This document shows, piece by piece, positions 12,746 through 25,600 of a stretch of DNA of 64,000 nt. Both the position numbers and the translations under genes were made by a program. The stretch spans positions 11,931,884-11,995,883 of the forward strand of contig CM052356.1 in the NCBI GenBank assembly GCA_028551475.1, in the 5' to 3' direction. Below the pieces are notes generated by a model. It saw only the letters and a list, made by a program, of their open reading frames with translations. It did no database searches and was not told where the DNA came from. This stretch comes from Casuarina equisetifolia (lineage: Eukaryota; Streptophyta; Magnoliopsida; Fagales; Casuarinaceae). Numbering within the stretch: the stretch's first letter is position 1; every line of letters starts with the position of its first letter.

Positions 12746-14441
12746 TTAATCAATGGCAATGATGAGAAAACCAACAGATACATACATGAGAAAAACAGGA
12801 TAGAGGGCAAGGGCTTTTCTCCTTGGGTTGACGGCTGAACTCATGAAAGGATATGCAGCCCAAGAGCTCCACGCCAGCGTCACACATACCACAATTATTT
12901 TCAATATCACATTGTCCTTCAACATACAGATCACAGCTCCAACGTCCAGAGGGAACAGGCAATAACCAAGTAAACTCAGACTCTGGAAGAAAATGATATG
13001 TCCCCCCTAACATGGTGAATGCAACATCATCAGTCAAACTTCTATCTAAATTATGCATGAAAATTTTTTAACCTTTGTCATTCACAGTTTTCGATTTTTT
13101 ATGTTCTATAGGAGAAAACCCTGCGTCTCCAAAATTCAATCTAACAGCATGTGGGTATTTTCATAATCTTCGCGTATGCACAATTATAGACTAGATTTCA
13201 AGTTGTTACGTCCGACAAGATAGAAACTGATACTCAGAATGCTAAGCACGAGTAAGAGAGGGAATTACCAGCAGCAGTACATTCAAGGTCAGAATCACAG
13301 CTCCAGCAGCAAGTAGCGCAAATGCAACAGCAAAAACCTCTGACTGGAGATGATTCAAAAAATGAGGATAATCAGATAAATGAAACAAATATAATAACCA
13401 GGATAAGAAGAAAGAGATGAACTGAAACACCGAAAAAAATTTGAATGAAAGATATAAAAAGGCTCTTAATGGATATGGATACAAAATTCGTCATTCATTT
13501 TCTTCATCTTCACTAAGTATTCAGACGAGAGGACAAACCCTGTTTCCAGACACTAGGATCTACAATACTTTATTGGCCCGCTGGAATATTTTGCTTACAC
13601 CATATCTCAAAACTCAGAGAAGTGCTAATCACATTGGTTCTATTATGTAAAAGGACTAGTGAAAGTCACAACCGGAGCACTTCAATTGCAATGTGGAACT
13701 AATCTTCTAAAGGGTCTACCAATCTGAATTCAAAAATTGATGCGTCTGGCAAAAGAAGATTTTATAAAGAGAGATATACGAGAGCTAGGGATGCAATTTT
13801 GAACAACAAATCAAGCAATTGGTTCAACTATCACTAATCCTCATCAGTCCTATCATCCCCCGATCTCGTCCCGTTTATAGTACTATCATTTCAGAAATAC
13901 ATCATTCGCGACTCTTCTATGGATTAGGAAAAGGGAGAAGGAAAATGGATTCACAAACCTTCTTGACGGACGCAGACCAGGAGAGAGCGAGGCCTAAGAA
14001 AACAATGAAGAAAAAGGGGCCCCAAAGATCCCAATCGCGGAGAGCCTTGCCAGGGTCCTCTCTGTAGGGATTGGGGAACACAACAAGCTTCAAATTGCTA
14101 ACGATCCTCGACAGATCCCGCTTCACCGTGTCCCAGACAGGCTCCGTCAGCGTGTTCGGAGCTGGACCAAATCCGCTAGCACCGATGCCCGCGGCAGGCA
14201 CCTTGGGGACGGAGGAGGGTGGTGGAGGCGGCGGAGGAGCAGTGGGGGGTGGAAGATTCGAAGGAATGAATGGAGCGGGGGACGAAGAGACCACGGGGAT
14301 GGAGGCGCGTGGCGGGCTGGGCGGCCGGGCAGGGAGGACCGTGGCTGGCCCCGACTGCACGCTGGCGTTGATCAGGCTCTCGATCTCGTCGATGTCCGAT
14401 TGGGAAGACTGGTGAAGGGGTACGGTATCGCCGTGAGACAT
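12746..14441 (-). CDS. YIP4B: YIP1-family Golgi membrane protein (YIP4-like)
   Basis: Three coding exons on the minus strand: 14441-13959, 13343-13269 and 13006-12746. They have GT-AG borders and phase-0 junctions and give 272 aa. Residues 1-110 are a Ser/Pro-rich cytosolic segment with an acidic [17 protein letters not shown] motif and a polyproline run. A highly conserved block follows ([17 protein letters not shown], then [23 protein letters not shown]), and then about five hydrophobic spans to the C-terminus at ID. This is the plant YIP4 type. Arabidopsis YIP4a/b act with ECHIDNA at the trans-Golgi network in secretion of wall polysaccharides; that role is known for the family and inferred here. 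The start is the first ATG, with no upstream alternative. The gene is the 3' neighbour of VDAC on the same strand; the 874 bp between them must hold its promoter. Paralogue identity (4a or 4b) is not certain. Confidence 0.93.
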
Positions 14442-14459
14442 CTTTCCGGGGAAGCGAAA

Positions 14460-15315
14460 GATCGAGATCTGTTGGGGAGTGGATCTACTGAGAGAGGGAT
14501 CACTCGGTAGGGGAAGAAACTTTTAATTTTAATTTTTATTTATTTTTTTGACTAGGTTCCCCGGGTTAAGGCACTGGATCCAGTTTATGTAAATTCATGC
14601 GCCCTATTTTCGATTTAATAATATTCATTTTGTAATTATAACATATCAACTAATTTACAATACATCCAAACGTCGTCGTGGAGGAGGGATGGAATCGCCA
14701 GAGAGGGAGACCCATTCTCGTGTGGGGCAACTTATGTTACCGCTTGTCTAGCAAACATTTGTTCGGAACCAAGAGGTCTTAAATTGTTCGACATACGAAA
14801 ATATTAAACATACATTAATCCTCCGGCTCATTCTCGACATACTACTGGTAGAAAAAATTGCAAAACATGAACATACATACACTTGGGTTGCAGAATTAGG
14901 GCTTGATAAATCCAAAGAAAGCTATTATGAACACCCAATGCAATAGGTTCCATAATTCTACTCCCAAAAATGGCGTCAAACTCGAAAATCCCAGATACGA
15001 AGGCAGAGAAAAAATAAAAATGTCATACTACTTTTAAGACAACTTTAAGAGAATAGTTCCCCCCAAGGAGAGCCATCGATTCCGAGATATCAACCGAAAA
15101 CATGTAAACATCATTATAATATTCTTTTCTTCAAGACATGGGTCCAATTCCCTCGCCAATGCTTCAAAACATTTCATCCTTTGCACCAAGTTCTTTGGTT
15201 TTCAAATTATAATTAGGGCAATAAATACCCTCCTGCAATTTGGAAAAGAAATGCGTCATACTTTAAAGGTATTAAATTCAAATTTTCCGAACATTTGTCA
15301 AAACCGTTGCCCATC
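14460..15315. other. Intergenic: YIP4-like promoter side and VDAC 3' flank
   Basis: No gene is visible. The part next to 14441 is the presumed 5' UTR and promoter of the minus-strand YIP4-like gene, with a T-rich patch at 14520-14550. The part next to 15316 would contain the VDAC 3' UTR. I did not find an unambiguous TATA box. Confidence 0.5.
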
Positions 15316-18300
15316 TCATGGCTTGAGCGCAAGCGCAAGACCCAACTTAGGGCCACCCTTATTGACCTTTGAGTCGTACTCGGCTGAGAAAGTAATCAGT
15401 GACTTAGGCCTCCATTCCCGCTGGCAGAGCATCGCAACTTTCCCATTGTCAGAGAATCGTGTTTTTACCAAAGTTTGCGGATCAACTGCGTGAGAGCTTC
15501 CAATGGTGAAACTGTTCTCCTTGGTGGTAAGTCTATGACTCATTTCAGCAGCAACCGTGGTTCCATCCACAGGATTCACAAAATGAACATAAGATACCTT
15601 CAGTGTCTCTCCTTTATCTGTCCTGCATAAGCCAATAAAGACAGTAAGCAACTATTTTTAGTTGAAAGCAAATACTTCCAAGGTCCAATTGTTTGAGAAG
15701 AATAGATTAGTCCGTTTCTAGGAAAGAGAATATATGTATATCCATAGATAACCACCTTCTAAACATTCTGAGAAACAAAATCATGATTTGAAACCAGTCT
15801 AAAACTTCAGAAAACAGATTTAAGGACTGCAAGTTAATGTGCAGATAAGTTTTGTGGTAGGTTGTACAAAATGCTTCTTTCTGGATCCACTGAAATCAAG
15901 AAAGTCTGAAAGCGTAACCATCGTGATGCAAAGTTGTCAAAAGAATGAACCCAGGATTCTAAAATTAAATCTAATGAGGATGTTAAGATTTACTCAATCG
16001 AGCAAAAGTACAGAAATACGTACTGTAATGACATTACCAAGGTTTGCTTCACAAACCACACAGAAAGAAAACAAAGATTCCTCTACACTTACAATAAAAC
16101 TGCGGCAGAGAAATCTGGCTTGTTCAAGCCAATCCCAGCGTTGTACTTTGTGAAAGAAGCAGAAGCTGTATCAAATCCAGCTTCGGCGCCCAAACTGATA
16201 TCCTTGCTGCCAATTGCGGCTGAGAGCTCCAGAAGAGGAGTTGGGTTCAGTCCAATACTGGAATCAATTGCTGCATGGGGATGGAGATACTGCACATCCA
16301 GCTGGGACACAATGCAGCGCAAATGTCAGAAACTCTCAGAAAACCCTGGACTTTTTCATCACAAGAATCATTCCTTATCAAAGAACATTATCCCCAGCCA
16401 AAAACAATAGAGAGCTTCTGAAGTTCTGTGACAAGCTGCGATACAATTTTTTTTCAGCAATCTGCAAATACATTTTTGGATAACACATTTTGGCTGAAGT
16501 AAATGGACTTAGAGCTCCTGCAGGTTTCTAAACCAAAATAACATTTATTGACATAAGATGGCATATTGGAAAACATCAAGGAGGTATAGGAACAAAAAAA
16601 AAAAAGAAAAGAAATGAAAGAAGCAAATAAAATTCATAGTCATCAACAACAATGTACTCTATGACTACACGACCCATGTGTCAACCATACTAGATTGGAA
16701 GTTTCCATCCCAAGAAACCAGCGCCATGCGTCAACCATACTAAATTGGAAGAAACCAGCCAAATCAGACTTTCATTTGTCATATCCCTTCAAATAATCAT
16801 GAATACGTTAAGAGCAGTGGAAACAATGATATTTCTTAGTCATCATCATTGCCAACTAAAACTGTTGTCCCCTTGATTAATGGCCAATCAACTGGTCTAC
16901 AACCTTGAATAATCATAAGAGCAGTTGATGCCAAATGTTAGATTAAAAATATCACAATACCCTGCTACGCTATCAATTCCTTTTATGATCAAGAGCTGTA
17001 GTATCAAAGCATGGTACACTTCTGATCGAAAACATTTACTAGACAAACCAAAAATCTTTTAATGTTTTTTGACTTGTTTGCCTAGTTTCAAGATGTCAAA
17101 AGCAATAGGAAACCATTATAGATTATGAATTATTTTAGCAAACAGAAAATCATAAGCCTTTCATTTTTTAACCGATTTTATATCCATAAGCTGCAATACA
17201 CTACCTTGCCAGACTTGTGATCAGGGATTCTGAAGCTAAATACTGCTTTGGTGCTAGGCAAGATATCATTCACAGTCACTTTAGTAGACACCTGTAAAAA
17301 AGTAAATTTGGAATACGTTAAGCCGTTCAGATTGTAACAGCTACTGGTAATACACCATAATGTAAATCATTGCCTCCACCTAGAAATCTGACAAGAATAA
17401 TGTTGTAGTGAATTTTACCCAAAAGAAAAAGTTCTAAAGCTGAATTTTCTCCCCTTACATTAGAATAGGTATCAACTTTTACATCCACAGTAGTATTTCC
17501 ACTCTTGTAAAGGGTATTTATGTCACCAAAAAAAAATTGGTCCCTCTTCAAACCAGTAGCTGTGAGTCCCTGCAATAAAATTTACACACAAAAACAGGTC
17601 CATCAGACATCATAAATAGGTTACATAAAATTTTTCACAAAACATCTTTAATCAAGCAAATTAAAAATGAAAGTTTTATTTGATGCAAATGTTAGCACAC
17701 TAAGATCACTAAAGCATAGGTTATATAAAATTGGGATTCTAACGGTATTGAAAAACGAAATATAAAAGTCATCTTAGAAAGAAACCAAAAAAAGAAAAGT
17801 TAAAACAACACAAGAACATGTTACAGATGTCTTGGTAGAATTTAACCTATAATTAGCATTTATATCCTTCATTCTATTCCTAAATGATCATGATGGAAAG
17901 ACATAGGAAGCCAACGTTTAGTGATGTCAGCAAGTAAAGCAACCCCTTCCGATCGTACACTCTTTTTTATGCTAAGACCTCAAATCCCCCCTATATCTAA
18001 TCTTGAGATGACCAAAATCATTAACGCAGAGCAAATCCTTTATCATGTTTCTCAACACTTTAGACAAACAATAACTGTTATCATCTTGGTAGCATGTATG
18101 TATGGAAAAGCCCACTAAACGTGGTCAGTATGTATCTTACAACTATTACAATTTCTGATTTCACCAAGTTGGATCCATTTTTTTCTTTCTGGGATAGGCA
18201 GAGGGAGCAGACCCACTATTGTGTTCCATCGCTTCTTACCACCTTATTTCTCTGGTCCTAATCTCAAGTTTCCAGCTGTCACTAAGCCCCTAAAACTTGA

Positions 18301-20093
18301 CAAAACTGATAATAACATGGATTGTGACAATTTTTAAGATATTAATCATCTGAAACAAAAGAGTAGAAGGCTTTCTTGGGTAAATGAATGGGATATGAAA
18401 ATAATAACTTGATTCTTAATTCTTAATCGATATCTGAGAATAATGAGAAAGAAATAAACACAAAAGAAAAAAAAAAAGAAAAAAAACAAGAAAAAAGAAA
18501 CAATGAATCTTGGCTATTCCTTCAAACAACAGGAAACAACATCTTTAATAGCACCATCAGTCGATAAGAAATAAGAAACAACACTACGTTAAAGCTGAGA
18601 GATTAACTCTTCCTAGTAACAGTCAAATTGACATAAGCAAAAGCATAGGTCTAAAACAGAGAACCTAAAAACAAAAAGAAGGCTAGACGTTACCAGCCCA
18701 GTAGAGCTCAGCAATGACAAGGTGAACTTGTGATCAAAGTTGTAATCCTTGTATAATAGGTCTGCAAAGATGTACAAATTTAACAAGAAATTAAAATTGA
18801 CAGAACACATTACTACAGAGCTTGAATATTCTAATTTAAGTCATTATAGCATCCATCAAGAAAGAAACAAGTTTCATGGGAACACATAGGGCTGTCGATA
18901 TTGCCTGAGATATCAAGTAGGATTAACATTGGATTACAATACTGGTTCCTTCATATAGGTTCTCAAGTTGATGCTAGATAATAAACTACAGTCCAGTCTC
19001 TTTGAAAGCTGTTTCTTCATAGAACCATCATAACTCACCCTTCTCATGGAAAACATGCTGACAATTTTAGGCCGAAGTTTTTCAAATACCTAGTTATCCT
19101 TGTAGTAATTACTCAATATTTTAATAATGTACATGCCAATAATCCAAATCACTTTATGTCACCCATTTCAAAATGACAATTCCATACACTGGGCTTCAGA
19201 CCTTGTAACACATTTAAAAAATAAATTTTCTTGTTCTTTTTTGTTTTCCCTTTCCCTTCTCAAGTACTGCAGATTCAAATGTATAATTATATAATCATTT
19301 AAAGGTCCTTGTCAATAGAAAATTTGATCAATTCTACATGGGTTAGCTTCCACAAATTTTATTCCGCAACTTATGTACCAATCATCTACATCACTTAAAC
19401 ACTTATACTGCTACTTCTCATTTGCTTGAACGAAACCCTCACAGACAAGAGCAACAATTTTAAATACTTAAAACTCAAGTTTGAGTACTCCACAGGTGCA
19501 CTCACAGTCAATCACGACAACTGGATAAGACTTGACTATGGCCAATAACATCAGCAGGGTGACCTGTAAATTAAGATAGCAGGTCACTTGTAGTCTCGTC
19601 CACGTTCTGACAGATTTACTCTGCCATATTACCATCCACTGCTTCCCCACCCCCGACCCCCCACCCGGAAGAAACAAAAGGATTCTGCCAATCAGAGAAG
19701 AACTAATTGCCATTCTCAAATTAGAACATCCAAAATATGCAGCAGAATCTATCACTTACAAAGTGCTGCTCTATTGCAAACATCTATAAATGTCAAACCA
19801 AATTTAAAATTCTCGTCATTCCTTATATCTAACACTTCCAAGAACATGACAAACAAATCATCATAAAAAGGTTCTACCGGATGTATGCTTGCAAATCAGG
19901 TTTTTTTTCTAAAGTTTGGCATATTGCAGGAGAACAAATCAGAAGCGTAACTGTTCAAAAAGACTTTCGACCACCCATACCACTAAATAGGTGCCCAAGA
20001 CATATAACAATAAAACATATATACTGGTTTCATAGAAGATATACCTTTTGCTTTCTTGCCTATATCTGAAAATGATGCTGGACCACTGGCCAT
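15316..20093 (-). CDS. VDAC: Voltage-dependent anion channel (mitochondrial outer-membrane porin)
   Basis: Six coding exons on the minus strand: 20093-20045, 18761-18694, 17569-17459, 17291-17205, 16301-16093 and 15622-15316. All introns are GT-AG, and the 831-nt frame encodes 276 aa, the usual plant VDAC length. The N-terminus (MASGPASFSDIGKKAKDLLYKDYNFDHKF, split here between exons 1 and 2) is the amphipathic helix lining the pore. Later exons carry alternating beta strands of the 19-strand barrel, including TTVDVKVDT, a conserved YNAGIGLNKPDFSAAV stretch and the C-terminal GGPKLGLALALKP. The protein passes ATP, ADP and other metabolites across the mitochondrial outer membrane. Exon 3 contains a run of nine T in the coding sequence (Gln-Phe-Phe-Phe). 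Which plant VDAC isoform this is cannot be decided by eye. The start codon begins the conserved MASGP/MVKGP-type N-terminus. Confidence 0.96.
19645..19666 (-). other. G-quadruplex motif on sense strand of VDAC intron 1
   Basis: The plus strand reads four C-runs separated by 1-2 bases (cccc-a-ccccc-ga-cccccc-a-ccc). The transcribed sense strand therefore carries four G-runs with very short loops, a textbook quadruplex-forming pattern, inside the intron between coding exons 1 and 2. Confidence 0.6.
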
Positions 20094-20124
20094 GGTCAAC
20101 CAGAATCAGAGAATAGTTCCACAA

Positions 20125-22820
20125 GCTGTACCAAAAGAGAGATAATAAACCATAAGTTTCAGTTTTATGACAACAGTATTGTACTATGCATTGGGATAAA
20201 CGTGAGATGACTCATTTTAGCTGAAAAACACTTTACCCGAAAGAAAGTATAAATTTATACATGGAAATTTAAGTGAGCACCCTATGCTAAAGTAACTCGT
20301 AACAGATGTGATACTCAACACAATTAGACACAAACCACCCAACTTTACTAAAAGTAACAGAGAAAAACCAATGAAATATTATCTGCAGAAATAAAGACTT
20401 GTTTTCACTGGATAATTAGTAGTTTCCAATTCTAAGACTCATTGGAGCATTCAATAACTTTGTCTATGATAAAGAAGTTAATTTTCTCTTTTATCATTTT
20501 CTACAGCCACCTATTATTATCTGGTCCCCTTTCTAAAATTCTCTAAAACGTCTCTTCATGTATGATTATCTGAAGGACCTACTCCTGTTTCAGTCCCCAT
20601 ACATGCTGCTAGCGCAACAATAGTGAAAGCTTTTTGTTTGGCTTTGCTTCTTCCTATTGAAGTCCAATTGTGAGCATGCGTTAGATGGTTCACTAAATTT
20701 GTAAGACCCAGTGCTACAAGAATTTGTAGCCTCCCCTTGCACCACCTCACCTCCCCCCCGCCCCCCCCCCCTGCCTCTACTTCTCTCTCTTTCCCTTTTT
20801 CCCTCCCTTTTTCCCCCTCCTACAATTTTAAGCATGGGAAACAGCTTAGTAATATCTTTCTTTTTATTCTGAAAAAATAAAAGAGAGAGAATTTTTGGTT
20901 CTATTATTGCCACAAACTAAAACTGCCAGGGCACCATATGATTTGCGATAGTAACACTATAATCACTAGCGTTAGCAGCAGCAAACTCAAAAAAGTTCAA
21001 AACAATTACAGAAAGCAAAATCAAAAGGCAGACTTTAGCATCTATAACCAGATCACTTAGACAATAAAAGGCAATACCAGGTTATAATCATGTTATTGGC
21101 AAACTCTGAAATCTAAGCATGGTATAAGAAATGGGACAAGCAAGTGATTATTCTGGTATGAACAATTTAAGCAGATTAATTATCAAATGAGACTGAGGAT
21201 GCTGGTCTGTCTCTTAAAAACACAAGGGGCAGCAAACTTTAAAAAACCGGAGAAAGAAAAGTCAGATGCAGAACCTATTCTTGACTAACGGAAAAAATGT
21301 GGTGGAAGATCTAAAGCAAATATTTGCCTCGTATAAGAATTGTCAATCCAAAAACACAAGGAACAGCAAACTCATGAATGCTCCAATAAACAAGAACCAA
21401 ACTTATTCATGAGAAAGAAGCAATCCTTATATGAGAAATATAATTGCATTTTCTAGGAAATCTGAGACACAAGAACACTCAAAATCAACCCACCGTATTC
21501 ATATGACCCTAGTTCATTTTAAGGTGGGAAGGGGGGAAGAAGAGTCTAAGAATTCATCTCTAGGAAATCAACATCTTGGTTTCCAACACACTATGAGGTC
21601 CTGAATAGCAGTTGCTATCCCCGCATAATATGAAAGTCACTGAAAAGAGTGAATAGATCTAGCTACAGAAGGAAAATAAATAATTACATGATCAGCTGGT
21701 CATCATGATCCATACAACTGGAACAGCGATTAAAATTAACTATTGTTAATCAGTATAACAATCAAGATACGCACACACAACCTATCAACTTTCCCTGAGA
21801 CTGGAAATCTATAAATAACTTTTTTCTGGGTAAGGACCTCTCAGATGTCACACTAGTAGAGCACACTCTCACAGCATGTCACAGGATATATTCAGATAAA
21901 ATTAACTGACACTTGAACTCCAAATACCCACTTGATGGACTCTACACATGACGGTAAAATTTTGAAGCAAGAAATTTTGTATGGATAAATATACATGGTA
22001 GAGAAGCCCAAAATATAGTGTAATTCTCTGGCTTCATCTATTCATTTTGATGAACGATACCATCCCTCAGTTTAATGAATTAAACAATGGACGTTTTCTC
22101 TTTTAACTGGAAGGGAAGAGAAACAAGAAGTTTCAAGCTAGTATAGGCATATCCAATGAGGGAGGCCAACAAGAAAACATCTTAACAATACACTTAGAAT
22201 GTCTTTCAATTCCATTCAGAAGCTGCAATTTGATACAGAAACCGCGCCATGTCCCACACCCTAGCACCTAATACTTCCTCAGGCTTTCCCGACTTCCAAC
22301 TACAATTCCTAAAAAAACGGTGTTTTAAAAATAAAAAATAAAACTCTTTTTCCAAGCATTGTCCCATTTGTTTGGACAAAATTCAACCACAAATCTGTCT
22401 TAAATACGAAACGTAAGAAGGAATCAGTAACGGCTCCATATCACAACAAACAAGCTCCATTGATAGTTATTCTAAAACCATCCAAAAAACAATCTGTTAA
22501 GTTGGTGCTGGCTTTCTTCATTAGCTCCAAACCCGTAGGAGGAACTCCAAATCAAGAAACCAGCCAGTAGATTCAACTAACAAACACTTCCAATCGAAAG
22601 AGAAATAGACTTGCAGAGGAAGCTCCAAATATTGATATCCAAAGAAAAATAGAAATTTAAATCCATTCAATCCGAAAGCAATCTTTGTATAAGAATCAGA
22701 TGACTAAGCGGTAAAGGAGTGGGATAAAAAGAGTGAAAGGGAGAATCATTACGTGGATTCTGGAAGATGGAACTTGATAGTGGATCGCCCAACAAACCCT
22801 GATGCGGCTTAAGCGACCGC
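20125..22820 (-). promoter_or_regulatory. VDAC 5' UTR with inferred 2.6-kb leader intron
   Basis: Upstream of the VDAC ATG the minus strand has a good acceptor (TTTTGGTACAG) ending at 20126, giving a 32-nt leader segment at 20125-20094. The next plausible leader exon is about 22820-22753, ending at a donor GTAATG at 22752-22747. No coding potential is visible in the 2.6 kb between them, and a TATA box lies about 30 bp upstream of the proposed first exon. Leader introns are common in plant housekeeping genes and often enhance expression. The intron is inferred from these signals only. The introns include the C-rich tracts described separately. Confidence 0.5.
20752..20820 (-). repeat. Polypyrimidine/C-tract (sense-strand poly-G) in VDAC leader intron
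   Basis: The plus strand has two long C runs separated by one g (20753-20771), followed by a mixed C/T stretch to 20820. On the sense strand this is poly-G followed upstream by GGGA-type runs. It is a candidate quadruplex, and also a place where sequencing errors in run length are likely. Confidence 0.7.
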
Positions 22821-22844
22821 CCAGGGGAGTGCTGTTACGCTACC

Positions 22845-22853
22845 TTATATATA
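22845..22853 (-). promoter_or_regulatory. TATA box, VDAC promoter
   Basis: TATATATAA on the minus strand, at the point where GC content rises and about 30 bp upstream of the inferred leader exon. Further upstream (22860-22990) the DNA is GC-richer with CG-containing blocks (gcgcgtgcgctgc, atgcgcgcgtt, cacgtgcggg including a CACGTG G-box at 22949-22954), consistent with a promoter. Confidence 0.6.
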
Positions 22854-22859
22854 AAACTG

Positions 22860-23864
22860 CACACTGCGTTTATGCAAGAAATAAGGGACTGCGCGTGCGC
22901 TGCTCAAGAAACAATACCCATAGAGGGGAATGCGCGCGTTGATCCGGTCACGTGCGGGTGACCTCGTAGTGAGTTGTGATTGGATAGCGGCAATTGCAGT
23001 AAGAGTATCTGTTGGCTAGTGAGACTCATAGGTCACCATCTGTGAGTATGGAGATATTGACGATTTGGGGGAACAAGGTTGCCGAAAAGACACTGCGGAA
23101 AGGTCGAAATGACACTGGTGTCGTGGTATTCTTGGGGAACGTTAAGTTTGAACCTCTGAAAATTTAAAATTTGAGTCAAATTACAAATATGATTTTGCAT
23201 CAAAATCAGAAAAATTATAAGAAGTTCAATCAATATTTTCCCGATCTTTATCTAATGTAGCTGAAGCCCATTGTATTTGTTTTCCATAACCTTCATCCAT
23301 TTTATCAATTTATGGGCTAAGTTAATTGACATTAACTATTATAATTGAAATTGTAATTTGACTGTAATCAAGAAAAAAATATTTTCTTATGATGTATAAA
23401 CTAAATTTACAAATAACCTGATCTTTAAAAAAAAAAAATCCGGTTCTAACAATAAATATGGTAAATATCCCATAATAAATTAAAAATAAAAAAAATTATA
23501 CATGTACATTTCTAATAGTCCTTTTCATGAAAGCTGAAATTTTTTGAAAATATTAAGAAAACCGTTTCTTGGAATTGGTACGCTACAAATGAAGAAAAAG
23601 AAAAAAAAAAGAAATAGAAAACCGCCATAGTAATGTCTCCTTTTAGTTGGCACTCGGGCCAATAAAATGGCATAAAAAATGAGTAAAAGAAAAGTACATA
23701 CAACAATGATCAGAAGGAAAAATAAGTTGAATCTAAAAAGAGTACTTTGGGAGCATTAAAAGAAATTGAAGGATTACTATACATTGGTATTACAAATTCA
23801 ATGTAAAGTTAGTACGTAACAACAATTCACATGTAGGGCCACATTTTGGCCATTTTGATACTAT
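22860..23864. other. VDAC upstream region, then AT-rich spacer
   Basis: The first ~150 bp are GC-richer and promoter-like (see TATA entry). From about 23150 the DNA becomes very AT-rich with poly-A/T runs. Open stretches on the minus strand (23033-23233, 23512-23706) are hydrophobic low-complexity chance frames. Confidence 0.5.
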
Positions 23865-24146
23865 TGTTGAACCGTAGACCATGTTAAGGGCTCTTCAAGA
23901 GCGTAATCGACCCATGCCTTGTGCCCTTGCCTCATCAACTGCCACTTATCGTGTTAAGCTCAAGAGGCAAAGTAAGAGAAAGGGCACGTGGGAGAATTTA
24001 CTATTGAAATGCAAAATTACAATCAAAACCAAGCTGCCTTTCAATACAAAATACGTCCGTATTTAAACTATGTACCCGAATCTTATTTCACAATATTGCC
24101 CTAGATTATCTGGGTACCTCGTCAGCCTAGCTAGCAGATGGTAACA
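23865..24146 (-). repeat. 3' LTR of gypsy element (282 bp)
   Basis: Aligned by eye with 28292-28621. It shares long stretches such as 'ttgtattgaaaggcagcttg' (on the minus strand) and the ending TTCAACA. It is shorter than the 5' copy, mainly because about 45 bp present near 28510-28560 are missing here. Confidence 0.9.
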
Positions 24147-24359
24147 TTCCCTTCCAACTAAGAAGGGCCTTGACCTCAAGGACTGAGTTTGGAAATTGCC
24201 ATTGAAGGCAAGAAGCTATCTCCCAAGTAGCATCAGCAGGAGACACGCCCATCCAATGCATTAAAACCTTCCGGTGATATCCCTTCCCCTTATAATCCAA
24301 AATGGCTTAAGGAACCAACAACCTTATGGTCCCATCGTGGATGTTGGCAGTAACTCATA

Positions 24360-25250
24360 CTAGGCAGTCGCCCCATCCTCGTGAAATTTCTTTAAAACAA
24401 AAACATGGAATAACATATGCATCCGGTTTCCAGGAGGTAACTTTAACCCATATGCGACAACACCAATCCTCCGAACAATTTCATAAGGTTTGAAATAATG
24501 GGGAGAAAATTTAAGAGTCTTCCAGACAGCTATGGAAGTCTGTCGATAGGGCCTAAGCTTCAAATACACAAGATTGCTTGGTTGGTACTCCACATCCCTA
24601 TGTTTCTTATTGTAAGATCTTTTCATTTTGGCCTGAGCTCACTGGATTTGGAACTTCAATTCCCTTAATATCTTGTCTCTTTCCTTTAATGTCTAGTCCA
24701 TGGCTTCTACCAAGATGCTCCGAGTATATAATCCAAAAGAGTATGTGGAGCTCGCCCATAAACCGTTTGATATGGAGTCATTCCAAACGTTGTGTGAATG
24801 CTAGTATTGTAGGCATATTCTGCCCAAGAAATCCAATTTCCCCACGTTGCAAGCTTGTCTCTCACAAAACAAACGCAAATACATTTCTACTTATTTGTTG
24901 ACCGCCTCAATTTATCCATCCTTTTGAGGATGATAAGAAGTAGAAAAATTAAACCGAGTACCTTGCATCTTGAAGAGTTCTTGCCAAAACATTTCAGTAA
25001 AGGTAGGATCACGATCGCATACAATTACTTTTAGAAGACCATATAACTTCAAGATGAGATCAAAAAACAGCCTAGCCACCATACTTGCAGTGTAAGGATG
25101 TTTCAAGGCCACAAAATGAGCAAACTTGCTCAACCTATCCACCACCACCATTATCACATTCTTACTACAAGACATGGGTAATCTTTCGATGAAATCCATC
25201 AAAATTTCCTCATAAATCTAGTCTAGAATGTTGAAAGGTTGTAAAAATCC
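24360..25250 (-). pseudogene. gypsy integrase (core and C-terminal part, decayed)
   Basis: 24912-25202 (minus) encodes the integrase core: D-F-I-E-R-L-P near the start, then VVVDRLSKFAHF, and FHP-type ending S-T-S-Y-H-P-Q-K-D-G. Downstream, 24360-24626 encodes the post-core region with a LVYLKLRPYRQ-type segment, FSPHYFKPYEI and a final FHVFVLKKF motif typical of plant gypsy elements. A stop and frame change separate them (about 24630-24910). Confidence 0.85.
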
Positions 25251-25600
25251 TAAAGGTTTAGTGTTCTCCCATTTGTGGCATAGACAGATCTAGTAGTGTT
25301 GTAAGGTGTTCTTTACATCCTAACATATTTTTTCCCAATGAAATAACGAACGAACTCATTGTAATGTTTTTTGACTACCTTTATAAAACCCCCCATGAAT
25401 TTCAGACAAGATAGTAAGAATGATGGCATAGGAGTGAGACAAATGAATTCAGTCATGATAAAATATTATTCCATTCCGAAGCACCTATGGTTCCAACAAT
25501 TTGTATATGTAAGGTGTTCTTTACATAGGACATATTTCACTGTAAAATCAAAACCCAAAAGTTTAAAAAGATACCTATGTTGAACCAGGGTTGATAATTG

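Noticed and set aside
14071..14415. 114-codon plus-strand frame, Gly-rich
   Set aside because: It is the exact antisense of YIP4-like exon 1; the Gly run is the complement of the polyproline codons.
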